The notes beneath the pieces were generated by a model. That model saw nothing but the letters and a program-made list of their open reading frames with translations. It was not told the origin of the DNA and made no database searches. Shown piece after piece: positions 12,143-22,665 of a DNA stretch of 64,000 bases. The translations under genes were made by a program, and so were the position numbers. Source of the DNA: Setophaga petechia (taxonomy: Eukaryota; Chordata; Aves; Passeriformes; Parulidae); NCBI GenBank assembly GCA_024362935.1, contig JANCRA010000040.1, positions 3,286,001-3,350,000 on the forward strand. The letters run 5' to 3'. Numbering within the stretch: the stretch's first letter is position 1; each line of letters starts with the position of its first letter.

Positions 12143-12850
12143 CTAGCCCAGATCATCAATAAGGATACTAAACAGGCCTAGGCTCAACCCTGAACCCTGG
12201 GGTGTGCCAGTGTCAACTGGCTGCCAACCAGATGCAGCACCATTCACAACCACTCTTTGGGCCAAACTACTTAAGCCATCAAAGAGTGCACCTGTCCCAA
12301 CTATAGGCTGACAGCTTTTCCACGAGGATGCTACAAGATTCGGTGTCAAAGGCTTTGCTGGAGTCCAGATAAATTGCCTCCAAAGACTTTCCCTCATCCA
12401 CTGAGTGGGTCACCTGGCCAAGAAAGATCAGGTTGGTTGGGCAAAACCTGCTGTTCCTAAAACCATGCTGGCTGGGTCGATCCCTTGATTGTCCTATACA
12501 TGTCATGTGGTTGGATTCAAGATAGTGGACTTCAACAAGTCCAAGTGCTCCATAACATTGTTGAGCACTAAGATCATGATAATAGTCTTCATTACAGGAC
12601 AGATCTGTAGGCCCCCTCAATCCCTCATCCAGCCCTTTTAGTGGGTGGGTTTCACATGGGCCAACCTCCAGTCATCTAGGACCTCCCTGACTAGCCAGGA
12701 ATGATGATAGATGATGGAAAGCGGTTTACTGAGATCTTCCACCAGCTCGCTCAGAACTCTTGGATGAATCCCCTCTGGCTCCATACACTTGGTAGCATTT
12801 AAATGTCTCAGCAGGTCACTAACTCTTCCTCCGGGATTATGAAGGTTCAT
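12143..12850 (-). pseudogene. CR1 reverse transcriptase remnant
   Basis: Three minus-strand frames read in order give the N-terminal half of the CR1 reverse transcriptase. Frame 12850-12638 carries EGIHPRVLSELVEDLSKPLS and the IIYHHSW motif. Frame 12620-12279 carries DSSKAFDTESCSILVEKL, the palm motif A region (FD core). Frame 12397-12143 carries GTPQGSGLSLGLFSILIDDL, the PQG motif. The catalytic FADD-type motif is expected just downstream but is not in an intact frame. The intact enzyme would reverse-transcribe CR1 RNA at a nicked target. Frame changes and lost residues make this copy inactive. Confidence 0.9.
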
Positions 12851-12935
12851 TCAGCTCCCTGTCCCTGTCTACTAGGTCATCAGGCCAGTTGTCCTGAGGA
12901 TAACTGGTCTTATTCTTGGAGACTGAGGCAGTTCT

Positions 12936-15056
12936 GCTCCCTTATCTATTTTGCACAAGATTTTGCTTTTCACTTGCCCCTAGTTATATTGTACATGTAA
13001 AAGCAGGTATCAAACTTAAAGGATCTCATAGCAGTGGCAGGGATCTCAGCAGCCTCCCTGAATCAGGTTTTTATTCAGGTGTGTAACCACAAATCCATAA
13101 ATATATTTGGAGCCCTGTATTCTTCTGAACTGTGTGACCTTGAGTTCCCACTGCGTCTTTGAGGACCTGAGTCCAAGGTTGCATACAGATTTCCTGCAAT
13201 AGGTGCTTAGGTCTGTGAACACTACCACTCAAGAGAAAATAATTCAAATCAAGAACTCAGTTTTCAAAGGCTGACAGACACTGGCTTGTTTTGCAGCAAT
13301 TGAGCCAAATGGCTGTGAAACTCAGGTTAATAATCTGTAGAAGGAAGTCACAATATAATCTCTCTCTCATGACTGGAGGTTGGCTGGTAATTGCTGATGA
13401 CAGGTCGGTTTGTCATTACTATATTTATTATAATTGGGATAATGTTGAAGTTGGCATCTGAATGAAAGAAAGAGAAATTTATTTTGGCCATTTCTTCCAT
13501 CAAAATTGTAGTGGATGTATGCTACTCAAAAAAGCTTTTGAGATGTAAAAACAGTCTTAAAATACTGTGACAAATCAGTGCTTTGGTGTTTGTTTTTTGC
13601 TTCTGCGCTGTTCAAAGCTATTTTACATCCAGACCATTGAAATAGTGTCATTTGTAGTATGATTAATTAAACCCATGATGTGTGAGAAGTGTAATTTTAT
13701 TTTGAATAACTAGTTAGGTGAATGATCTAGTACTAAAGGGCATCTTTTTCATATAATATCTTGAATTTCTTGCTCATATCCAGACAAAAGAAGCAAAATC
13801 AGAGAAGATGAAGGTTAATGAGGACTAAAACCAATGGGTTTTGAAATATACAATAAAATAGAAAAATAATTTGAGCAAAAGTCACTAAGAGACACAGGGG
13901 AGGGGTAAAGGAGGGAAATTGTAGTGCATTCTCCACTGAAATGATTTGATCTTGAAAAGCTTTAAGAGAAAAATGAAAGAACTTTGTGGAAACCAATTTA
14001 AGATGCTTGTGTTTACAAAAGTCCCAAATTATTTTTAACTCCAAATTACCTTGAAGTAGGTGCATATTTCTTCCTCTCCTTTACGAGGCTGCCAAAATTC
14101 AGTATTCCAGCCTGCTTCTAACCTTCCCCACGAGACTTGTTTCAATTCTCCTTGGAAGTCTTAAGAGCGGCTGGACTGCTGAAATGCTTGGCACTTTCAT
14201 GAAGATGATTGAATAAGAAACCTCTACAATAAGAAAGAAATAGGTGGGGGGAGGACAGCTGTGGTTCTTTTTTTTCATTCTTTTCCAGAAAATGTGGCGA
14301 GCCTGAGGTATGGTGTTCAGGTAGAGCCAGTTTATCTTTAAAAGAACAGGTCTGTGCCATAAAGAACAACACACCCCTGAAGATGCACACTTCTTTAGCC
14401 ACTTTAAGGCAGAGATTAAATGTTGTGGTTGGCAAATTAACACAAACACATTAGACATTTGAGTAGTGGAATTTCTTTTTTTTGTAGGCAAAAAATGGGT
14501 AGTAGGGGAAACATGTTTATGGAAAACCTGTGAATGATCCTGAAAAAAAATTTTTGGAAATTAAGCCTTACTGTGCTACTACATTCTCATGCAGCAACAA
14601 ATAGAAGGTCATGCAGGTTTGAGCTAAAAATTATGTGAAATCATCTTAATATAGGTGGAAGATGGAATTTTAATGGTTTGATCTCCAGCCTGAAAATCAG
14701 TCACAAAGAGATGCCCATGTCCCTCATTAAAGGATATATTGCTTTCTTCAGAGCTTCTGTCTTTGATCATGGAATCTCATAGCTATCCTGGCTACCAGGA
14801 CCATCAGAGAAGTGCTAAAGTGGCAGTGAATTACTTTGGAAGCAAGATTCTTTAGTTTAGGTTCTGATCCAGAGAATGTTGATTGTTTATATAATTTATA
14901 AGAGAACAGTGGGTAATTAATTCCCTACCCTCTTGTCCCCCTGCACTTCAGTCAATTGATTCCCTCTCAGAGAAAGGAATGAGCCATGAACACACAGCTT
15001 TGCTGCCCTTGTTACTAGTATTTACTAGGATTTATTGGCTCTTTGTGCTTTTTCTT
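12936..15056. other. Unique sequence between CR1 and LTR
   Basis: No repeat or gene was recognised. The largest open frame, 14099-14491 on the minus strand (130 codons), overlaps another at 14142-14435 in a different frame. Neither resembles a known protein, and neither has splice or promoter context. I treat them as chance frames. Confidence 0.5.
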
Positions 15057-15518
15057 TGTGGTTTTGGCTAGTATAGAGGTAAATTTCTTCATAGTAGCTG
15101 TCATGAGGCTGTGCTTTGGGTTTGTGTTCAAAACAGTGTTGGGGAGGGGACACAGCTGGGACAGCTGACCACAAGGAACTAACCAAAGGAATATGCCAGG
15201 CAATATGGTGGTATGCTCAGCATCCAAACCTGGAGGAAGGAGGAAATGGGACACAACTGTTGTGACAACATGTCTTTCCAAGCCAGAGGTCTGATGGAGC
15301 CTCACTGTCCTGGGAATAGCCTGCTCACAGGAAGGGGTGAATGTATTCATTTTGCTTTTCTTGTGTGAGTGGCTTTTCTTTACCAATTAAAGTGTCTTTA
15401 TCACAGCCCATGAAATTTCTCCCTCTTACTCTTCTGGTTCTCTCTCTCATCCTACTGGTGGGGAGTGAGAGAGTGGCTGCACAAGGCTGAGCTGCCAGCT
15501 GTGAGTTAAACTACAACA
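15057..15518 (+). mobile_element. Solo LTR, avian endogenous retrovirus (family B), plus strand
   Basis: This LTR starts TGTGGTTTTGGCTAG and ends CTACAACA, so it has the TG...CA termini of a retroviral LTR. Landmarks in order are TTTCTTCATAGTAGCTG (15087-15103), GGGGACACAGCTGGGACAGC (15146-15165), GGTATGCTCAGCATCC where the promoter TATA box would follow but is mutated, and CCAATTAAAGTGTCTTTATC near 15384, which holds an ATTAAA polyadenylation-like signal. The purine-rich GGGGAGTGAGAGAGTGGCTG segment near 15460 leads to the 3' end. It has several deletions compared with the family as I remember it. No retroviral genes are attached, and no clear target-site duplication is seen. Confidence 0.82.
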
Positions 15519-18500
15519 GTCTTCAAGTTTAGGAATTCCTTCACCATGTTTCTTAGGGTAGACAAAGTGTTATTTCCTCTCCCTATCTTCCTCACATTCC
15601 AAATATTTACAATCAGTTCAATAATTCTTGCTTTCTTTTATTTAACTGTGGGGAGTTCTGGAGTCAGTCCCTTGCTGATTGGAATGACTGAATACATTCT
15701 TCAGCTTAAAGCAGGTGATTAATTCATATGGCATATTTCCTCTAGGAATTTTTATATAGGCCATGTCCTCAAGAGGCAAAGCTGAAGGACATACACCACC
15801 TAATGACACCTGAAGATAGTGGTCCACCTGGAAGCAATTCCTAATCCATGAGCCTCTGAGAAGTGCTCTGAAATGAGCAGGATAATTCTGGCATTAGAAA
15901 AAGTACTTTATGGCAACTTTTCTGGGCTTGATGTTGAGTAATGTGTACAAGTAATGCTATTCTGCTACTTTCCAGAAGTTTCCTTTAACTGATTTCTTTG
16001 AAAATGAACCAAGAATCATTTAAAAATAAAGTTTTCCTCTCGTCATGCTGTTAAAAAGTGATATGGGAATACAAAGATGCTAGAATTTTCACACTACTAT
16101 GGACACTTTAAGTTTTCATTAAAAAGTTGATATTCCCACTGCCTCCAGCCAAAATTCTTAACAAAATTAAAGTAGCTCCATTTTTACTGCTATATGAAAG
16201 GCTGTTTTTGTATCAGTTTCCTATCTGTTGCTGTAAATATTTATTTTGAGTTGAAACTTGGTGCAAAGTTTATCCTGTTGCCCTTAGAATGATTGTTTCA
16301 TATTTTTGTCTGTTAGCAGGTTTCTTTTGGAAGCAAATATTATTCCAATATACAACACTTCCTGTAAAAGCATTGCCTGCTTCTCCATCCATTGTTTCCC
16401 AAAAGCATAACATCTACTTCTTTATTCTACAAAAATAGAGGGAAATTCTCCTGTATTAACTTATCAGAGAGACTTATTTGAAGTGGAATTTGTCTCACAC
16501 AACTGCAGCTGTGTAAAAATTAATAATGTCTCTGACTTTCTATGAGCAGGCTTTGTCTGGAATCAATGTCACCCTCTTCAGCCACCTTGTAATTCATAGA
16601 CTTTGTCTTCTTTTTAGAGTTTTCTTCTCTCACCCTACAAATTGCCCTACTTTTGTTCCAGGACTAGCCATTAATTTGCTACCCAGCAGGAATATTTTCT
16701 GCTCCAGGGCTTGCCTCACCATGTGTCATTCAACTAGAACTGAAGGCTGGATTTTTGCACAGGTTTCTTACACAGAACATACAAGTCACAAGTGTAACAT
16801 GCTGGTGCTGGTACCAGCTACCAACCAGAAGATACTAACCCATGTCCAAAGAATCTGACCCAAAACTCCCCTTTTATGTATATGCTAATGGTTTTATTTT
16901 ACCTTTTACACAATTATCATTCAGTTCTTTCTGCATGTAGTTGACACTGCATATATGCTCTGAATGGTTTTGATAAGTTGGACAACTGATAATACTCTGT
17001 TTGAAGACCTTTTTATTTGATGGATTAAAGCTTTGCTCATTTATCTTCTCATTTTTCAACACTGTCAAACTCCCCTCTCTTTCACTTGCATAATCATGAT
17101 TAGATCTCTTTTTTTCCTGGGCCTTAAACCATGAAATATACAGAGACACTAGAAGATTAATTTAATCTAGGTGCTCGGTTTTAGATCTCAACACTTATAT
17201 GAATTTAGTTCCAACATCATCTCATTCTGCTTGCCTTTCCACAGAGAACAGGAGGTAAAAGTAAGTCTGTCTCACACAGATGAGGAGTTTTACTCGATGT
17301 CTTCCTTATTCAGTCCTGGGGAACGGCTGGATGAAAGGCTGCCTGGGAGCTTGATCCTGTCTGGAAGGGAGGGAATAGGAACAGTATTTACTAACTTAAG
17401 ATAAGGATTAAGTCCTATTCCACATCATCTCCCTTCAATATGCACAGGTTTATTTATGAAATATCTGAAAATAGTCTCTAGTTCATCTTCAATGTGATAT
17501 AGTTAGTAATAAGTGCTATTAGAAATAAATATTTTTCTAAGAAACTACAGTGCAAATAAGCATAATGTTGGGCCGGTTTACTTTTCACTTGTCTTTCAGA
17601 AAGTGCAAGATCATTCTCTCCCAAATTGCTGACAAACACAGAGCTAAATTAGAATGGCTTTATGAAGTAGTCTTGAAATATGTTGGAGCCTATCTAATCC
17701 TTTTTTGTGGAAACAATCAGGAACAAAAGAGGCAGGGTTTTGAATTGTGTTGAAGAAACATTCTTTTTTTCTATAAATAATGAATTTTTTTCTTTTCTTT
17801 GATGATGAGAACATTCTAGTCAATTTTTTTTTGTCTTGCATTTAAAAACAAACTCTGAAGTTACAGTAAAAAACAGCAACCAAATGATTAGTTCCTTTTG
17901 TGACTGGTTGAACAAAGAAGGTATGAAAAGAGTTTTTTATTTCCCTCTATGTCATTAATAAAACACTAATGAAATTAATTCATGCTCTTCTAAAAAGAAA
18001 GTGTTGTGTGTGTAACTGCACTTATTAATTTTTCAGAAATATATGAATTTATTAATTTCATTTCATATTTGGTGTGAGTGTGTGGGTGTATATCTTTTAT
18101 TAGGTAAGTTTAATCACAAAAGTTTTTCATTTTAAAAAGAAGATGATGGTTTAAGAAATGACAGTGGTTGATTCGAAATTACCTGGATGCATCATAGTAA
18201 AGGTAAAATCCATCTTGCAACTTCCTTGAACAGATTTCCTCATAACTTCAGGCAAATTAATTGTGAGACTCATTTAGTGGTGGTTTCATTTAATCTGACT
18301 TGTCTGAAAATTAAGCATTCAGTCTAATTTGTTAGTCTGTGCTACCTCACTCATTAATGATAGGCTAGTTCTACAAATTGCAGTTTGAGGTATCTGAAGT
18401 GGTTAAGAAAAACTCATGCTGAATGGTAACTCCTGGTCCTGTGCCTCTGCTGACCCTGCCCTTCATTCAGTATTCACAATGTGTTATGTATTTAAGATCT

Positions 18501-19225
18501 GATAGCCCTTTTGGATGTTCATAAAGTAGAGTCTGTATAACAAAGTCCTATTTTGTGCCTGAATACCCTGCAACCCTGCAGGGACAGGCAAGCCTAGACT
18601 GTATGGAGAAAGTCTTGTTTGCAGGTCATCACAGGTTTCTTCAGGGTTAGCTCTGATTCCCAGTGGCTGCCATGTGATTTTCAGTGTTCAAGACCTTGCT
18701 CTCTTTTCTCTTCTCTAACAAGCACACAAACACTTTGTTCTTTCTACTGACTTGCTATGTACAAACATGTCTGTAATGTATACAGGTAGTGATCTGACTT
18801 TCTGAATTTAGTCAGCAGATTGTAAACTGAATCAAAGGCAGCAGTGAGTATGGAGAGCAAAAGTGGTGTTTTTCAGTTGAGCAAAAGCAGGTATCTCCAG
18901 TATATCTGAGCTAATTATGCCAGGCTCTCTTTGTAGGCAATGAAGACAGATTGTCCATTTTACTGTTCAATTCATCCAGTCCTGAAGGAGCCATAAAAAG
19001 TCATATGAATCTCATTTTGAATGTAACTGTCTCTCTGCTGACTACACAGACAGCTTGGGCCAATGAGCTCAGATGTGAATTTCTATACTGAGTTTGTCTA
19101 GTTTGGGTCAGATAGATACACTACCAAAAGCACCTGTGTAGGCAATTTTGACAAGTCAGAGTGGAGGTCACATACCTAAAAGAACTCGATAGGGCCCCTG
19201 GGTGATTAGCTTTAGGTTATGACGA
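15519..19225. other. Unique sequence between the two inverted LTRs
   Basis: No retroviral gag, pol or env is seen between the two family B LTRs, and their opposite orientation also rules out a provirus. Open frames at 16526-16858 (plus, 110 codons), 16874-17149 (minus) and 17171-17404 (plus) are unrecognised. Minor GT-rich patches lie near 18001-18012 and 18072-18092. Confidence 0.55.
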
Positions 19226-19784
19226 TGTGCAATTCTGGCTTAACACCAGCCAGCAGCCAAGCCCCACGCAGCTGCTCACTCCCACACCAGAGAGAGAATT
19301 GGTAGGGTAGAAGCAAATAAACTCATATGTTGACATAAAGACAGCTCAAAAGAGGAAGCAAAACCCACACACAAACAGGCAAATAATTCAGCGCTTCCTA
19401 AGGGCAGGCAGGTGTTCAGCCATCTCCAGGACAGTGGGGCTCCATCGCACATAGTGACTACTTTGGTAGAAAAACACCATCACATCAAACTTCCTCCTCT
19501 TCCTCCTTCTTACCCCCAGGTCTATATACTGAGCATGATCCCATATAGTCTGGAATAACTGTCTGGGCACTTGGTCACCTTTTCTGGCTGTGTCTCCTAT
19601 CAACCTCCAATGCACTCCTAACTTTCTTATTAGCATGGCAGTATGAAAATCAGAAACAGCTTTGGCTGTGAAAGCCCTGCTCAGCAATAGCAAAAAAAAA
19701 AAAAAAGCCTCTGTAACCCTGTGTTCATGACAAATCCAAAATGCTGTGAAGAAAATTAACTCTACCCCAGCCCAAGCCAGCACA
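19226..19784 (-). mobile_element. Solo LTR, avian endogenous retrovirus (family B), minus strand
   Basis: This is a second copy of the LTR family found at 15057, in opposite orientation. In the plus-strand reading it runs from CCAGCCAGCAGCCAAGCCC (19246), through GGCAGGCAGGTGTTCAGCCA (19405) and CTATATACTGAGCATGATCC (19522-19541), to GAAAATTAACTCTACCCCAG (19751-19770) and CCAGCACA. On the minus strand this gives the TG start, a preserved TATATA box (complement of 19523-19528), and the 3' end at 19226. A polyadenylation signal is not clearly kept. The A15 run at 19692-19706 sits inside the element. The minus-strand open frame at 19388-19813 (141 codons, the longest in the window) is a chance frame inside the LTR. 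Confidence 0.88.
19692..19706 (+). repeat. A15 run inside LTR
   Basis: Fifteen A residues lie within the family B LTR, where other copies have mixed sequence. It probably expanded by slippage after insertion. Confidence 0.85.
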
Positions 19785-21541
19785 ACTTTCTTGCTCAAGT
19801 GATGGTGCAGCAAACTTTTTTGGTTTACATAAGCAACAATGTTGTTTTTTTAGCTATAGTATTTTGACCATACAATGCCATAAATGGCTGTTACAGGACA
19901 GCCAAAAGGAGAGTGTCTTGTGGTAGGAAGACATAAGGGAGAGGATTATACAGTTAAATTGTGATTACCACCAAAGATGTGAAGGGTTGAAGCTGAAGTT
20001 TAGAGTCTTAACTCCTAAAGAGCTCTTTGAAGAGTCAAGTTCTCTTCCCTTAGCTGCTTGGCTATGCATTTCACCTTAGTGCTGCATGTAATCAGATATC
20101 TTTAAAGCTACATCTGTAACAGTCTATTTTTGGTTTTTTTGGTTTTTTAAACAGCTAATTTTTAAGCCATGTGTCAAAATAACTGTTTTTAAGCAGGAAA
20201 TGTGCATTGCGAAGGGATGCCTACTGTGACCATAAACTTCATTACCTTGATAAATATTTCATATCTTTGCTGCTTATCAGAAGGGTGTTGGAGAGCCCTT
20301 GAGCTAGTTATCTGTTGACTGAGTGTCTTTGAAAACTATAATTTGTCTTCTCATTTTAATTTCTACATAAAATTCTCTATCATCTATTCAAGGAAAAATA
20401 AGCATGAGAGGAAAGGAATATTTCAAAGAAAAATAAGCTGTCTAGCTAATTGTACCTACCCTTTGAATCAACAACGGATTAACTTTGTAGTCCTATGGTA
20501 AGGATTGAGTTGTGCGCTGTTGCTTTGGTTCTGATACGTTTTATAAGCACCTGCATGTGTAATTCAGGAAAAAACATGTCAGCATAGAGCATGCACTCTG
20601 TCAGAACAAATCTCAACAAGTAGACTCCTTTTCCTTTGAATAGGATTTACATAATTCCAACTGATGGGTTTTTTTTTTCCTAATCCAGATGCAAAGAACA
20701 GTGTTTAAATCAGAAATAATGTAGCGCTTGTCTATCTCCGATTTATCTAGCAGAAAGGATTGCTGATGAATATATGGGTGTGACATCACAATATAGTAGG
20801 GTTTACTTGTTCAAACTTTCATTGTGCCTTTTAATAACAATGCTACATCACAAAGAAGGATGCATAACATATAAGCAAACTGTGGGTAAAGACATATATC
20901 ATGTGCCTGGTAAGTACTTTATAGCCTGGGGGGCAAATTCTCAGCAGGACTAAACTGAAGCAGCTCTTTGAAGTACATACACTGTGCACAGTGCACACTG
21001 ACAATCAGGCTCTGGGGCAGGCAGGCAAGCACAACACACTGTGGCAGGTTGATTTTTTGCCAAGAATATTCTTCATTTCACTTCTGCACAGAGCCTTTCT
21101 CCATTTCTTCAGGCTGTAAACAATCTTCTGCTCCCTTTACCCAGCTATCCAGAAATGCAATCTAAATCCTGGACAAAAATCCATATTACAGAGAAAGAAT
21201 TTAAAGAAGACAGCAGATGTGTGTAACAAACATGAATGAATGGCAACAGCTGTCAGCAAGTGCAGCTCTGGTTGACACTGTCCTAGGAAGGAATTGAAAT
21301 ATATAGGGTAAAGAAAACCTTTGGGATGGTTTCTTTCTACCCATTGTGCCTTCTGCTGTTAGGAAATAGACACAAATCAGGACATGATTTTTTTGTGTCT
21401 GATACCAAACCACTTTTTCATTCACTGTGGTTCCTGTGCCAGCCATCAAATGCTGGTGGCCCAGAGATTTTGTTAAATAGGTTTGTGTGATGGTGGTCAC
21501 AGGGGTCTTAGGATGAGGGAAGAGACGTAGATCTGGCTCCA
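19785..21541. other. Unique sequence; right end may be ERV-related
   Basis: Most of this interval is unrecognised AT-rich DNA. The last 50-60 bases (about 21484-21541, AGGATGAGGGAAGAGACGTA) look familiar as the usual neighbour of the LTR that begins at 21542. They may be part of the same element: either more LTR or the start of its internal region. A 113-codon minus-strand frame at 21201-21542 is unrecognised and shows no retroviral motif. Confidence 0.4.
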
Positions 21542-21873
21542 TGTTACAGAAGGCTTGATATATTATTTTATGATATATATTACATTAAAACTACACTAAA
21601 AGAATAGAAGAAAAGGTTTATTCTCAGAAGGCTAGCTAAGCTACGAATAGAAAAGAATGAATCAACAAAGGTCCATGTCTCGGACAGAGAGAGAGCCAGC
21701 TGTGCCATGATTGGCCATTAATTCCAAACATCCACACGAGACCAATCACGGATCCACCTGTTGCACTCCACAGCAGCAGATAATCATTGTTTACATTTTG
21801 TTTCCGAGGCCTCTCAGCTTCTCAGAAGGAAAAAATCCTAAGGAAAGATTTTTAATGAAAAGATGTCTGTGAT
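21542..21873 (-). mobile_element. Solo LTR, songbird-type endogenous retrovirus (family C)
   Basis: I recognise this as an LTR very common in songbird genomes, here in minus orientation. Landmarks on the plus strand are TTACAGAAGGC (21544-21554), ATATATTACATTAAAACTAC, AGAAGGCTAGCTAAGC, GATTGGCCATTAATTC (21709-21724), CCAATCACGGATCCACCTG (21742-21760), CAGCAGCAGATAATCATTGT and GGCCTCTCAGCTTCTCAG. On the minus strand the two CCAAT-type sites read as ATTGGTCTC and GGCCAATC, typical of a retroviral U3 promoter. It is shorter-lived and less diverged than the family A and B copies. No gag or pol is seen, and no clear target-site duplication. Confidence 0.83.
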
Positions 21874-22550
21874 GGGTTTGAGTCCTGAATACCCATGCCG
21901 TTGTCAAGTGGAGTACTCTCAAGGAAAGTCTATTTTCTTCCGCTGGTTATACAGGGATCTCTGAATTAATATTTGGGATATGGGCAATGAAGATATCTAA
22001 AAGAAAGAGAATGAGGTCTGTCCCTGGTCTCTGCTTTTTTTAATCATATATCTGCACAAATTATTGGTGAGCATCTTCACAAAATTTTCATGAGATAAAC
22101 CTATCAAAGACAGGTCTGCATCCCCTTTCTCTCTTTTTCTCTGTGAGTGGTAATTTGCTGAGAATGTAGTTCAAGCTCCAAATCTACTTCTGTCTCTGGC
22201 TGCCTACCTACCTCCCAGTCACCATCTTGACATAAAATCTCCTTGGTTTTGAGTTATCTGTGAGTAAGTAAATGATATCTTAAAATCCCATGTAGGTTCA
22301 ATCAGAAACTGTAGGTAGATACTGAAGAGTTGAGCTGCTGAGGGTTAATGTCATTTTTGCTGTCAATTCCCCCGTGATTGTCCTTTTTTGTGTGACAAAT
22401 GTATGGAGAACAGTTAGCAGGGGCAGCACTCAGCCATTGATCTTGGGTTGGTGACACACATCAGCAGAGGATGCCTGGCCCAGCAAGTGGATTCAGCATG
22501 TTTTCTGGGTCTCAGGCACCCTTACAGGAACAGGAAGAAATAGGTGCTCT
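21874..22550. other. Unique sequence between LTR and CR1 fragment
   Basis: Nothing beyond short open frames was recognised. Confidence 0.5.
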
Positions 22551-22552
22551 CA

Positions 22553-22665
22553 AATCACAGAAACACAGGATGGGTTGGGTTGAAAGGAACCTTAGAGATC
22601 ATCTAGTTCCAGCACCTTCACCACAGGCAGGGCAAAAAAGCACATTGGATAATCTGTCTGGTAGC
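22553..22665 (-). mobile_element. CR1 LINE 3' fragment, minus strand
   Basis: A short piece of the CR1 3' end in reverse orientation. GGATGGGTTGGGTTGAAAGG followed by AACCTTAGAGATCATCTAG is the standard antisense CR1 tail region. Homology becomes weak after about 22640. The terminal octamer is degraded to AATCACAGAAACACAG. Confidence 0.85.

Larger units (their letters stand above)
11238..12935 (-). mobile_element. CR1 LINE, 5'-truncated, minus strand
   Basis: A 1.7 kb CR1 copy lies in reverse orientation. Its 3' UTR end is at about 11238 (diverged from the usual tail, AGAATTAACAAGCTTGGAAAAG) and its truncated 5' side is at about 12935. Read on the minus strand it runs through the reverse transcriptase and the C-terminal part of ORF2. 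CR1 elements retrotranspose by target-primed reverse transcription and are usually 5'-truncated; a full-length copy is about 4.5 kb. This copy is dead: its coding pieces fall in several frames. A 10-bp unit is triplicated within it at 12001-12027. Confidence 0.93.

Noticed and set aside
14099..14491. 130-codon minus-strand frame
   Set aside because: No recognisable domain, a competing frame overlaps it at 14142-14435, and there is no promoter or splice context.
15057..19784. A complete provirus bounded by two LTRs
   Set aside because: The two LTRs are inverted relative to each other, and no gag, pol or env sequence lies between them.
19388..19813. Longest open frame in the window (141 codons, minus strand)
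   Set aside because: It lies almost entirely inside the family B LTR and matches no retroviral protein. LTRs rarely code, so it is a chance frame.
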